From positions 19,627-83,626 of the forward strand of contig JBGULC010000023.1 in assembly GCA_045114775.1 (NCBI GenBank): 64,000 nucleotides of DNA, written 5' to 3'. The translations under genes and the position numbers were made by a program. The DNA is from UBA3792 sp045114775 (lineage in GTDB: Bacteria; Bacillota; Clostridia; Christensenellales; CAG-138). Positions 26,719-34,291 of the stretch are shown piece by piece (positions within the stretch are counted from its first letter, which is position 1; the number at the start of each line of letters is the position of its first letter). The notes below the pieces were generated by a model, which searched no databases, was not told where the DNA came from, and worked only from the letters and a program-made list of their open reading frames with translations.

Positions 26719-27345
26719 TTACGAGTTCTGTTCGGCTTCCTTGCGCGCCTTGTTGCGCTTGCGGATCAGCATCAGCACGTACCAGAGGATGACCAACACC
26801 TGGAACACGGCGGCGCACATAAACAGCATGGCGACGTGCTTCATGCCCGCGATCGCCACGAAAGAGATGTAGATCGCGCCGCAAAGAGTCCAGACGAGGC
26901 CGGTCACCGAAAGCGCCTGCCATAAAAGGCTGCTCCACATATGACTGAACACCACAAGCAGAATCATGCTCACCGGCACGGCGTACACGAACGCCAGCCA
27001 GCCCACCTTTACCTGTGCAAGATAGCAGACGAAGAAGCCGATCGCGGCGACAAAGAACGCAAGCCCGATCGAGATCAGCGTGATGATGATATGGCGGCTC
27101 TTCTGCTCCGCCTGCGAACGGACCAAAGGCCCCTCGCGCAAGAACGCGTCGAGCGGAACGTCATAAAGATCGGCAAGTCTGCACAGGACCAAAAGGTCCG
27201 GCATGCCGTCCCCGCGCTCCCACTTCGAGATGGATTTATCCGAGTAGTTCAGCTTCTCGGCAAGCTCCGCCTGCGTCATCCCCGCACGTTTCCGATATGC
27301 GACGAGCTTCTCCGCAAGGACGGTACGGATCCTTGTTTCTTCCAT
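26719..27345 (-). CDS. XRE-family regulator with membrane-spanning C-terminal half
   Basis: 208 residues. Residues ~5-65 are a helix-turn-helix domain (MTQAELAEKLNYSDKSISKWERGDGMPD). Residues ~90-200 hold four hydrophobic segments, so this is a membrane-anchored transcription factor. The ATG at 27345 has GAGG upstream; the frame to 27396 runs into the inverted repeat before the gene. It diverges from the SGNH hydrolase across 192 bp that includes CTACTCTCAGTAG, a small inverted repeat that could be its own operator (inference). Confidence 0.85.
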   Translation of the reverse strand: MEETRIRTVLAEKLVAYRKRAGMTQAELAEKLNYSDKSISKWERGDGMPDLLVLCRLADLYDVPLDAFLREGPLVRSQAEQKSRHIIITLISIGLAFFVAAIGFFVCYLAQVKVGWLAFVYAVPVSMILLVVFSHMWSSLLWQALSVTGLVWTLCGAIYISFVAIAGMKHVAMLFMCAAVFQVLVILWYVLMLIRKRNKARKEAEQNS

Positions 27346-27537
27346 AAAAACCTCAAAACGCCCGTAATTCGGGGATTCTACTCTCAGTAGAGGCACTTTT
27401 TTTCTTCTCTACCGACCGCCTCCCGGGCAATAGACGCCCTTGGATCCCGGATAGGGTGCAATTCTCAAAAGATGCGTTTATTATAATGGCAGAAAGGATA
27501 TATTGCAAGTGCGAATTGCGTCTAACGGAGGTCACAA

Positions 27538-28239
27538 ATGAAAAAAAACCGTGTCATTTCGATTTTCGGCGACTCGATCCTGAAGGGCGTGCGGATGCTT
27601 GCGGGCACGACGCGCTACGCCGCGACGGACGATATCGGGCTCGAATCCATTGCAAAAAGCCACGACTGGATCCTCGATAACCGCTCTCGCTTCGGCTGCA
27701 CGGTGCAGAAGGGCGAGCTGCTTCTGAACCGCAAGCTTGAAAAGGGCGAAACGCCCGCCGCCGTTCTTTTGGAGTACGGCGGCAACGACGCGGACTTTCG
27801 CTGGGCCGAGGTCGCAGCGCGTCCCGACGACGAGCACGAGCCGAACACGCCGCTGCCGGTCTTTACCGAAACGCTGCGCCGGATGATCGGCACACTTCGC
27901 GCGCACGGCGTCCGCCCCGTCCTTTCCACGCTGCCGCCGATCTCCGCGGAGCGCTACCTTGATTGGATCACGCGCAACGGACTTTCGAAGAAGAACATCC
28001 TGCGCTGGCTCGGCGACACAAACGCGATCTACCGGTACCAGGAGAAATACTCGCATGCGATTGAGCGGCTCGCCGTCGAAACCGGCTGTATGCTCGTCGA
28101 TCTCAGAAGCGCGTTTCTCGAACAGCGCACCCTGCTCCCCTATCTCTGCGCCGACGGCATCCACCCGAGCGACGCAGGGCAGCGGCTGATCCGCGAAGTG
28201 CTCAGCAAGGCCGCGGAACGGCTTCCCACGCTTATTTGA
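27538..28239 (+). CDS. SGNH/GDSL-family esterase or lipase
   Basis: 233-residue cytosolic hydrolase with the family blocks: block I IFGDSILKG (nucleophile Ser), block III EYGGNDADF, block V DGIHPSDAG (Asp/His). GGAGG lies 8 bp before the ATG and a TATAAT at 27482-27487 is a likely -10. No signal peptide. The substrate may be an acylated sugar, lipid or peptide; it cannot be read from sequence. Confidence 0.88.
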   Translation: MKKNRVISIFGDSILKGVRMLAGTTRYAATDDIGLESIAKSHDWILDNRSRFGCTVQKGELLLNRKLEKGETPAAVLLEYGGNDADFRWAEVAARPDDEHEPNTPLPVFTETLRRMIGTLRAHGVRPVLSTLPPISAERYLDWITRNGLSKKNILRWLGDTNAIYRYQEKYSHAIERLAVETGCMLVDLRSAFLEQRTLLPYLCADGIHPSDAGQRLIREVLSKAAERLPTLI

Positions 28240-28254
28240 TCCTCCATAATGCAA

Positions 28255-28285
28255 AGCGACACGGAACGCTCCGTGTCGCTGTTTT
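28255..28285. terminator. Terminator between converging genes
   Basis: Perfect 11-bp stem AGCGACACGGA/TCCGTGTCGCT with ACGC loop and a TTTT tail on the + side; weaker T tract on the - side. Confidence 0.88.
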
Positions 28286-28296
28286 ATCGGACCGTA

Positions 28297-29475
28297 TCAA
28301 TCCGCATAGTTATTGAAATAGTTCTGCACGAGGACGATCGGCGTGCCCTTGTCGCCGCTGCCGCTCGTGAGGTCGCACAAAGAGCCGATGAGGTCGGTGA
28401 GCCGACGCGGCGTTGTGCCCTGCGAATCCATCTGTCCCTTGAGGTCCTTTTCCTTCTCGCGGATGCGGGCGCGGATCGCCGCAGTAAGCGCCTCGCCGGA
28501 CAGCGCCTTGAACTCGTTGTCCGCCAGGTACTTGAGTTTCAGTTCGTTCGGAAGACCGATGAGCCCGTCGGTAAAGCCCGGAGAAACGACCGGGTCCGCG
28601 AGCTCCCAGATCTTGCCGACCGGATCCTTGAACGCGCCGTCGCCGTAGACCATCGCCTCGACACGCACGCCGGTGCGGTCCATGATCTCCTTCTGGATCG
28701 CAAACGCGACCTCGCGCGCGTTCTTCGGGAAAAGCTTCACAACGTTTTCCGTCGCCTTATTCGAGCCCAGAAGGCCATAATCGGGCTGGAAGCCGCTGCC
28801 GTTCCTGGATGTGTTCATGATGCCGCTCAGCGTCAGAACGCGCTTTGCGCCTGCTCTCTGAATTCGCTTCGCGGTACGTTCACGCTCATGGATGTTGCTG
28901 ACGAGCACGCTGTCGGTAAACTTCAGGATCGCCGTGGGATCGTTCGCCAAGATGATCTCCGCCTCCGCGCCTTCCTCCTCGATCAGCGAGCGATAATACG
29001 TAAGGTAGTTGACGCCCGTGAACGGATGGATCGGATCGCCGAACTTCTCGACGAACGCGGCTTCCGTGAACACGTCTGCGTACGGATTGACGCCTGCGTC
29101 CAGAAGCGCGTCCTCGTCGATCAGGTGATTGCCCTCCTCGTCCGCCGGATAGGAAAGCTGCACGACGATCTTCTTCGCCCCGCGCGCAATGCCGCGGAGA
29201 CAGATCGCAAACCGGTTGCGGCTCATGATCGGAAAGACCACGCCCACCGTGTCGCCGAGCTTTTCCCGCACGTCCGCGGAGATATCGTCCACCGTGCAGT
29301 AGTTGCCGTCCGCACGCGCGACGACCGCCTCGGTCACCGCGACCACGTCGCGCTCATGCAGCGAAAAGCCGTCCGCCGCCGCCGCGTTCAGAACCGAATC
29401 CGCAACGATCTTCACAATGTCGTCGCCCTGACGGATGATCGGCGCCTTGACGCCTCTCGAAATCGTTCCTGCCAT
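28297..29475 (-). CDS. CofE-like (coenzyme F420-0:L-glutamate ligase family) protein
   Basis: 392-residue protein starting MAGTISRGVKAPIIRQGDD, of the clostridial branch of the F420-0:gamma-glutamyl ligase family. The N-terminal region VVAVTEAVVARADGNY resembles the nucleotide-binding part of CofE. No other F420 gene is in the window and the lineage is not known to make F420, so the ligase probably adds glutamate or another amino acid to a different acceptor (inference). The ATG at 29475 follows GGGAGG. Confidence 0.75.
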   Translation of the reverse strand: MAGTISRGVKAPIIRQGDDIVKIVADSVLNAAAADGFSLHERDVVAVTEAVVARADGNYCTVDDISADVREKLGDTVGVVFPIMSRNRFAICLRGIARGAKKIVVQLSYPADEEGNHLIDEDALLDAGVNPYADVFTEAAFVEKFGDPIHPFTGVNYLTYYRSLIEEEGAEAEIILANDPTAILKFTDSVLVSNIHERERTAKRIQRAGAKRVLTLSGIMNTSRNGSGFQPDYGLLGSNKATENVVKLFPKNAREVAFAIQKEIMDRTGVRVEAMVYGDGAFKDPVGKIWELADPVVSPGFTDGLIGLPNELKLKYLADNEFKALSGEALTAAIRARIREKEKDLKGQMDSQGTTPRRLTDLIGSLCDLTSGSGDKGTPIVLVQNYFNNYAD

Positions 29476-29515
29476 TCTTTTTATCCTCCCATTCGAGATA
29501 TAAAAAACAAAATAT

Positions 29516-29544
29516 ACAATACAAAAAACCAGCGCATTTGTCAA
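29516..29544 (-). promoter_or_regulatory. Promoter for the CofE-like gene
   Basis: TTGACA (29539-29544), 17-bp spacer, TATTGT (29516-29521). Confidence 0.75.
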
Positions 29545-29567
29545 GAAAAAATTGCGTCGGCGCACAG

Positions 29568-29588
29568 AAAAAGAGCGCGAAAGCGCTC
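29568..29588 (-). terminator. Terminator after the CarD-like gene
   Basis: On the - strand GAGCGC-TTTC-GCGCTC followed by TTTTT, 13 bp after the stop. Confidence 0.85.
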
Positions 29589-29601
29589 CTTGTTCGATGG
29601 A

Positions 29602-30075
29602 TTACTCCGCGCCGACCAGCGGCAGGAAGTTGGATTCGTCCGTTTCGGTCGCCGCCGCAAGCTCCGAGACGAGCACCTGCCGCGCGGTCAGATACATCTT
29701 ACGTTCACCCGCCGAAAGCCCGCGCTCGCGGTCCCGGCGCATCAGACACTTGACCACGTCCGCCACGACCATGATGTCGCCGCCGCGCAGCTTGTCGAGA
29801 TTGTCGCGGTAACGCTGGTTCCAGTTGTCGCTCTCCTCTGAGCAGCCGTCCGCCTTTAGGAATCCGACGACTTTTTCGCACGTTTCTCCGTCCGCAAGCG
29901 CCCGGAGCCCGACCTCCGCGGCACGTTCCACGGGCACCATCGCCGTCATGCGGCCGATGGTAAACCGCATGCGATAATACTGCGCGGTCTCTCCGAGTAT
30001 GGTCTGTTCTTCGATCGCCTCCACCACGCCGACGCCGTGCATCGGATAGCAGACGAGATCCCCGATATGAAACAC
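29602..30075 (-). CDS. CarD/CdnL-type RNA-polymerase-binding regulator
   Basis: 157-residue protein. N-terminal CarD/TRCF RNA-polymerase-interacting Tudor-like domain (FHIGDLVCYPMHGVGVVEAIE) followed by a helical DNA-contacting domain (~70-150). A GTG start at 30075 is chosen because AGGAGG lies 6 bp upstream and CarD proteins usually begin MFxxGD; an upstream in-frame start at 30102 lies inside the ribosome-site region. Such proteins bind the RNAP beta subunit at promoters and modulate open complexes. Confidence 0.9.
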   Translation of the reverse strand: MFHIGDLVCYPMHGVGVVEAIEEQTILGETAQYYRMRFTIGRMTAMVPVERAAEVGLRALADGETCEKVVGFLKADGCSEESDNWNQRYRDNLDKLRGGDIMVVADVVKCLMRRDRERGLSAGERKMYLTARQVLVSELAAATETDESNFLPLVGAE

Positions 30076-30106
30076 GGGACCCCCTCCTTCGTATTCTCTC
30101 AAATAT

Positions 30107-30136
30107 ATTATAACGGAAAAAACAGGGCCCTGTCAA
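30107..30136 (-). promoter_or_regulatory. Promoter for the CarD-like gene
   Basis: Consensus TTGACA (30131-30136), 18-bp spacer, consensus TATAAT (30107-30112). Confidence 0.8.
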
Positions 30137-30190
30137 ATAAAAATTTACATTATCACAAGAATCTTTTTCTGTCAAGCAGTTTTTGAACAT

Positions 30191-30216
30191 AAAAAAAGCG
30201 CCGGAAAACCCGGTGC
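30191..30216 (-). terminator. Terminator closing the radical SAM/precursor operon
   Basis: On the - strand GCACCGG-GTTT-TCCGGCGC followed by seven T, 15 bp after the radical SAM stop. Confidence 0.88.
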
Positions 30217-30231
30217 AAACGGATCCTGCAT

Positions 30232-31311
30232 TCATTCCAGCGGATCGTCGCGGTAGTTCAGCAGGAACCGCGCGCTTTTCTTTTCGTAGAGCCGCTCCGC
30301 GAGCCCGTCCGCGATCGGAATCAGGATGCGTTCGTGCTCGCACTGCACCGGCGCGACCTCGTGCATCTTTCCGGTCAGCGAGAAGTTCAGGCAGGCGCAG
30401 TGATGGCGGCAGCGATCCGCGATCGCGCAGCCCTCGCAGTCCGGCTCCGGGTCCAGCGACGCGCGGTAGATCGCCCGCTGCTTTTCGCGGTCGATCCCGT
30501 GAAAGACGTCGCCCATGCAGTATTCCGGAACATCCAGAAACTGATTGCAGGGATAGATCCTTCCGTCCGGCGCGACCGACGGCTGCCGCATGCCGAGCTT
30601 GCATTCGAGGCACGGACGGTCATTGAGGTACGCCGAGATCTTGGACAGAAAGTTCAGGTAATGCAGCGGCCGTTCGTCGTCGAAATGCCGCTCGCAAAGG
30701 TCTGCGATACGCGCGTACTGCCGTTCGAGCTCCGCCATCGAATCGTCGTCCCATCCCGCGTCCGGTCGGTAGTCGATCGCCGTGTTGATCTTCGAAAACC
30801 CGCGTTCGTAAAGCCATTCGACCGACTCCGCCATGCGTCCGACCGTCGACGGCATCACGGTCTGCATCGCGACCGCCTTCGGCTGATAGGAAAGCAGCAG
30901 ATCGATGATCGGCTCGAGCCGCGCCATCGTGGGGCTGCCGTCCCGTGTGACGCGCTGAGCGTCTTGCAGAAGCCCGTCGTGCGACAGGGCAATATCGAGT
31001 CTGTGTTCGTTCGCAAAGCGCAGAAACGGCTCGTCAAGAAGCGTACCGTTGGTCGTCATCTTGAAGCGCATCTCGGTGCCCGTCGCCTTCGCTTTCCCGA
31101 CGGCATAGCGGCAGACGGTTTCGATCACGCCGCGTTCGAGCATCGGCTCTCCGCCGAACAGCGAAAACCCGTTTTTATCATGTCCGAACGTAAACGCAAG
31201 GTCGACGGCCTTCTTTGCCGTCTCCTCGGTCATGTGCGCTTTTCCGTGCGTTTCGTAACAGTAACGGCAGGCCAAATTACAGTCTGCCGTCAAATGCAAT
31301 GTAAAATTCAT
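30232..31311 (-). CDS. Radical SAM/SPASM enzyme, candidate RiPP maturase
   Basis: 359 residues. The radical SAM cluster motif C11-x3-C15-x2-C18 (CNLACRYC) lies at the very N-terminus, with GGEP at 53-56. The C-terminal SPASM region holds many cysteines: C234, C237, C255, C265, C292, C295, C301, C305, C307 and C324, enough for two auxiliary Fe-S clusters. There is no N-terminal PqqD-like peptide-recognition domain. It starts 10 bp after the stop of a small repeat-containing protein with a GAGGGGA ribosome site, third in a three-gene unit. Anaerobic sulfatase maturases share this architecture, but no sulfatase is nearby. Peptide modification of the two upstream proteins is inferred from architecture and spacing. 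Confidence 0.88.
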   Translation of the reverse strand: MNFTLHLTADCNLACRYCYETHGKAHMTEETAKKAVDLAFTFGHDKNGFSLFGGEPMLERGVIETVCRYAVGKAKATGTEMRFKMTTNGTLLDEPFLRFANEHRLDIALSHDGLLQDAQRVTRDGSPTMARLEPIIDLLLSYQPKAVAMQTVMPSTVGRMAESVEWLYERGFSKINTAIDYRPDAGWDDDSMAELERQYARIADLCERHFDDERPLHYLNFLSKISAYLNDRPCLECKLGMRQPSVAPDGRIYPCNQFLDVPEYCMGDVFHGIDREKQRAIYRASLDPEPDCEGCAIADRCRHHCACLNFSLTGKMHEVAPVQCEHERILIPIADGLAERLYEKKSARFLLNYRDDPLE

Positions 31312-31321
31312 ATCCGTCCCC

Positions 31322-31804
31322 TCACGGCATGTCGTCCGGAACCGCGATCTTGCCCATCAGCGCGGGCTCGCCCCCGCGTCCCTCCGGCTCGTCGGGCGTC
31401 GGCTCCTCCGCCGGATCGTTTTCTTCCTCCCAGGAAGGATCCGGCAGCGGCTCGCCGCCCAAAAGCGGATCGCCGTATTCGTCGCCGTACTCGTCGACCG
31501 CGATCTCCCCATCAAGAACGAGATCGTCTCCCGCCTGACCGGCAGGCAGCTTGTCTCCGTCGCCCTCGTCGACCATCGGTTCGCCCGGTTCGACAAGATT
31601 CTCCGGCGGGATGTCCTCAATGCCGATCTCGCCGTCGAGCACCAGTTCCTCCCCGGGCGTGGGCTCCGGTATCGGAGCGCCTGCCGTCCGTGCTGCGCAG
31701 CCCGTGCCGCCGACAGCCATCAGAGCGGCGGCCGCGAGCGCCGTTCCCCGGATGAACTTCTTCGGATATTTCGGGTTGTATTGTTTGATTTTATACTGTT
31801 TCAT
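31322..31804 (-). CDS. Repeat-containing acidic small protein, candidate RiPP precursor 1
   Basis: 160 residues, unknown family. The leader-like N-terminus YNPKYPKKFIRG (9-20) is shared with the next gene. A hydrophobic stretch LAAAALMAVGGTGC (23-36) resembles a lipoprotein signal with Cys36, the only cysteine. The rest is Asp/Glu/Pro-rich and carries LVLDGEIGIED (54-64), LVLDGEIAVDE (95-105) and ALMGKIAVPDD (148-158), plus a weaker LLGGEPLPD (114-122). CAGGAG precedes the ATG. It sits 15 bp after its paralogue and 10 bp before the radical SAM gene. It could instead be an ordinary acidic lipoprotein. Confidence 0.8.
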   Translation of the reverse strand: MKQYKIKQYNPKYPKKFIRGTALAAAALMAVGGTGCAARTAGAPIPEPTPGEELVLDGEIGIEDIPPENLVEPGEPMVDEGDGDKLPAGQAGDDLVLDGEIAVDEYGDEYGDPLLGGEPLPDPSWEEENDPAEEPTPDEPEGRGGEPALMGKIAVPDDMP

Positions 31805-31819
31805 ATCGCGCTCCTGTCT

Positions 31820-32197
31820 TTACGGTTCGTCGATGATCGCGACGTCGCCCATCAGCTCGATCTCCTCCGGCTCCGGGGTCTCCTCCGGCATGGCTACGCC
31901 GCCTGTGCGAAGATCCTCCGGCTCCGGGGTAATGTCCGGCAGCGGCGCGCCGGGCGTAACCGGCGGTTCGGGCTCCGGCGCGATATAGCCCTCAAGCCGG
32001 ACCTCCTCCGGGGGAAGCGTCTGTTCGACGCCCGGCGTCGGCTCCTCCATCGGCACAATGCCGGTGGTTTGCGGCTGCCATGCCTTGCAGCCCGCAGACG
32101 TGCCGATCGTCATCAGTGCGGCAGCCGCCAGCGTCAGGCCTTTTAGGGCTTTTTTCGGATAATTCGGCTTGTAACCGGAAAGTTTTTGCTGTTTCAT
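31820..32197 (-). CDS. Repeat-containing acidic small protein, candidate RiPP precursor 2
   Basis: 125 residues, paralogous to precursor 1. Shared N-terminus YKPNYPKKALKG (9-20) and hydrophobic LAAAALMTIGTSAGC (23-37), then an acidic Pro-rich region with VRLEGYIAPEPE (66-77), LRTGGVAMPEE (96-106) and IELMGDVAIIDE (113-124), ending two residues later in P. The C-terminal LMGxxAxxD pattern matches that of precursor 1. The ATG at 32197 follows AAAGGAG; the frame to 32227 lacks a site. First gene of the three-gene unit; I could not find a convincing promoter in the 113 bp before it. Confidence 0.8.
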   Translation of the reverse strand: MKQQKLSGYKPNYPKKALKGLTLAAAALMTIGTSAGCKAWQPQTTGIVPMEEPTPGVEQTLPPEEVRLEGYIAPEPEPPVTPGAPLPDITPEPEDLRTGGVAMPEETPEPEEIELMGDVAIIDEP

Positions 32198-32310
32198 AGC
32201 GGTTTCTCCTTTGTGTGCCTCTGTCATAAAGACATTTCAAAGCATGAAAGTGTTACATACAAATCAAACTTTTTCTATCAAAAATACCGCACACGGCAGG
32301 AAAAGGTTGC

Positions 32311-32336
32311 AAAAAGGGGAAACGGTTTGTTTCCCC
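32311..32336 (-). terminator. Terminator after prs
   Basis: On the - strand GGGGGAAAC-AAACC-GTTTCCCC followed by TTTTT. Confidence 0.87.
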
Positions 32337-32345
32337 CGCGAGCGT

Positions 32346-33353
32346 TTATTCGTTTGTCGTTTCGAGGCTCATGTCCATCAGGCGCTTCAGGAAGCGATGA
32401 TCGAACATCGTGCTCATCGGCGCGCGGTCGTGGATCGTCTTGACCGCCTGCGCGAACATCGGCGCGGCCGAGATCGTGCGGAGCTTGGTGCTCTCGTTCA
32501 TGAACGGGCATTCGAGCGTATCGGTGGAAACGAGCCATTCGTATTCGCTGTCCTCGATGCGGCGGACCGCCTTTTGCGTCATGACGTTGTGAGAAAGCGC
32601 GCCGTAAACGTGCTTTGCGCCGTTCTCCTTCAGCGCCCGTGCGACGTCGACGAGCGTGCCGCCCGTGATGGAGAAGTCGTCGACGACGAGGCAGTTCTTG
32701 TCCCTGACGTCGCCGATGATGTTCAGGACCTTGGCGTCGGTCTTGTGCGAATACCGCGTCTTGTCGCCGATCGCAACGCTGGCACCGAGCGCCGTCGCAA
32801 ATCCGTGCGCGCGCTTTGCGCTGCCCGCGTCGGGCGAAACCACGACCAGATCCTCGTTCACGATGCCCTGCCGCTTGACGTATTCAATGAGCAGCGGACG
32901 CGCAGAGAGATGGTCGACCGGCTTCTTGAAGAAGCCCACGACCTGATCCGCGTGCAGGTCCATGAACAGGACGCGGTCGACGCCGATCGCCTCGATGCAG
33001 TCGGCGCATACGCGGGCGCGGATCGAAACGCGCGGCTCGTCCTTTTTATCGCCCTTGGCGTAGGAGAAATACGGAATGATCGCGGTGACCGAGTTCGCGC
33101 TCGAGCGCTTGAACGCGTCGATCCAGAACAGCAGCTCGGTGAACTCGTCGTTCGGCTCGCGGCCGATCGGCTGCACGATATAAACGTCCTTGTCGCGGAT
33201 GGATTCGTTGATGCGGACGAAGATGTTGCCCTCGTCGAACATGATTGTCGTCGCGTCGCCCATCTGCGCGCCGAGATAATCGCACATACGCTGTGCAAAC
33301 GGCCGTCCCGTTCTGCCTGCAAAGATCTTGATGATTCCGGATCCGGTATACAT
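32346..33353 (-). CDS. prs: Ribose-phosphate pyrophosphokinase (divergent)
   Basis: 335 residues, a little longer than the usual ~315. Makes PRPP from ribose-5-phosphate and ATP. MDLHADQVVGFF and VVSPDAGSAKRA correspond to conserved blocks. The PRPP loop reads VVDDFSITGGT instead of the common VDDMIDTxGT, so the second loop aspartate is replaced. ATG at 33353 chosen because GGGGA lies ~6 bp upstream; another ATG at 33365 is nearly as good. Own promoter and terminator. Confidence 0.85.
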   Translation of the reverse strand: MYTGSGIIKIFAGRTGRPFAQRMCDYLGAQMGDATTIMFDEGNIFVRINESIRDKDVYIVQPIGREPNDEFTELLFWIDAFKRSSANSVTAIIPYFSYAKGDKKDEPRVSIRARVCADCIEAIGVDRVLFMDLHADQVVGFFKKPVDHLSARPLLIEYVKRQGIVNEDLVVVSPDAGSAKRAHGFATALGASVAIGDKTRYSHKTDAKVLNIIGDVRDKNCLVVDDFSITGGTLVDVARALKENGAKHVYGALSHNVMTQKAVRRIEDSEYEWLVSTDTLECPFMNESTKLRTISAAPMFAQAVKTIHDRAPMSTMFDHRFLKRLMDMSLETTNE

Positions 33354-33400
33354 TTTGTTCCCCATGCCCCTTTTCAATGATATTTGCTCATAGCAAAATA

Positions 33401-33429
33401 AGTATATCACAGCCGTTCAAAAAGGGCAA
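33401..33429 (-). promoter_or_regulatory. Promoter for prs
   Basis: TTGCCC (33424-33429), 17-bp spacer, TATACT (33401-33406). Confidence 0.6.
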
Positions 33430-33477
33430 CCGTTTCCGCATCATTTTCCGACATTTTCCGCAATCCCGTCCGATGGT

Positions 33478-34176
33478 TCATTCTCTCCCGCCATCGTCCC
33501 CGCCGAGCGCGGCGCGCATCTTCTCGACGGCCTTTTTCTCGATGCGGGAGACGTAGCTTCTCGAAATGTCCAGAAGGTCTGCGACCTCACGCTGCGCCAT
33601 CGGCGCGTCGCCCGAGAGACCGAAGCGCAGCGTCAGCACGACGCGCTCGCGCTTTGTCAATACCTTTCGCATCGTTTCGGTGAGGATCGCCGCGTCGAGC
33701 CGTCCCTGCACCTGCTCGAAGATCGTGTCCGCTTCGGTGCAGACGAGATCCGCAAGCTTTAGCTCGTTCCCCTCCTTATCCGCCCCGACCGGCTCCTCGA
33801 TTGAGACGGTCTCCACAAGCTTGCGCTCGCGCCGAAGGCTCATCAGGATCTCGTTTTCGATGCACCGCGCGGCGTACGCGGGGAGCGTGCCCTTCGACTC
33901 CGAAAACGTCGAGACCGCCTTGATAAGACCGATCGTGCCGATGCTGATCAGATCCTCGCGGTCGCGCTCCGCCTTCTGATACTTTTTCGCGATATGCGCG
34001 CAGAGCCGGAGGTTGTGCACGATCAGCGTTTCCCGCGCCTCCTCGGAGCCTTCGATCAGCCGCTGCACCCAAAGCTTTTCCTCCTCCGGGCTCAAGGGCT
34101 TCGGAAACGAACCGTTCGATCCGATCGCGCCGATAAACGCGATCGACTGAAACAACAGCCATAAAAAAGAAAACAT
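33478..34176 (-). CDS. sigK: RNA polymerase sporulation sigma factor SigK
   Basis: 232-residue sigma-70 protein. The short hydrophobic N-terminus (MFSFLWLLFQSIAFIGAIG) is typical of the SigK pro-sequence region, followed by regions 2 (NLRLCAHIAKKYQKAERDREDLISIGTIGLIKA) and 4 (TKRERVVLTLRFGLSG...ISRSYVSRIEKKA). The gene is continuous: no skin-type element interrupts it. The ATG at 34176 has GGAGG 7 bp upstream. SigK drives late mother-cell genes in endospore formers. Confidence 0.9.
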   Translation of the reverse strand: MFSFLWLLFQSIAFIGAIGSNGSFPKPLSPEEEKLWVQRLIEGSEEARETLIVHNLRLCAHIAKKYQKAERDREDLISIGTIGLIKAVSTFSESKGTLPAYAARCIENEILMSLRRERKLVETVSIEEPVGADKEGNELKLADLVCTEADTIFEQVQGRLDAAILTETMRKVLTKRERVVLTLRFGLSGDAPMAQREVADLLDISRSYVSRIEKKAVEKMRAALGGDDGGRE

Positions 34177-34291
34177 ACCCTTTCCTCCCACGGATAGGGT
34201 ATGTCGAATGACGGGGAATCAGAACAGATGCTTCGGCGGAACATCCGAGAATGCAGACCCGGTCTGCCAAAACGCGGTTTCGACGGACGGC

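Noticed and set aside
30232..31311. Anaerobic sulfatase maturase as the identity of the radical SAM gene
   Set aside because: No sulfatase is nearby and the enzyme is tightly coupled to two repeat peptides, though the architecture alone cannot exclude it.
33430..33477. Skin-element remnant or recombination site near sigK
   Set aside because: sigK is continuous and no recombinase or duplicated junction is present.
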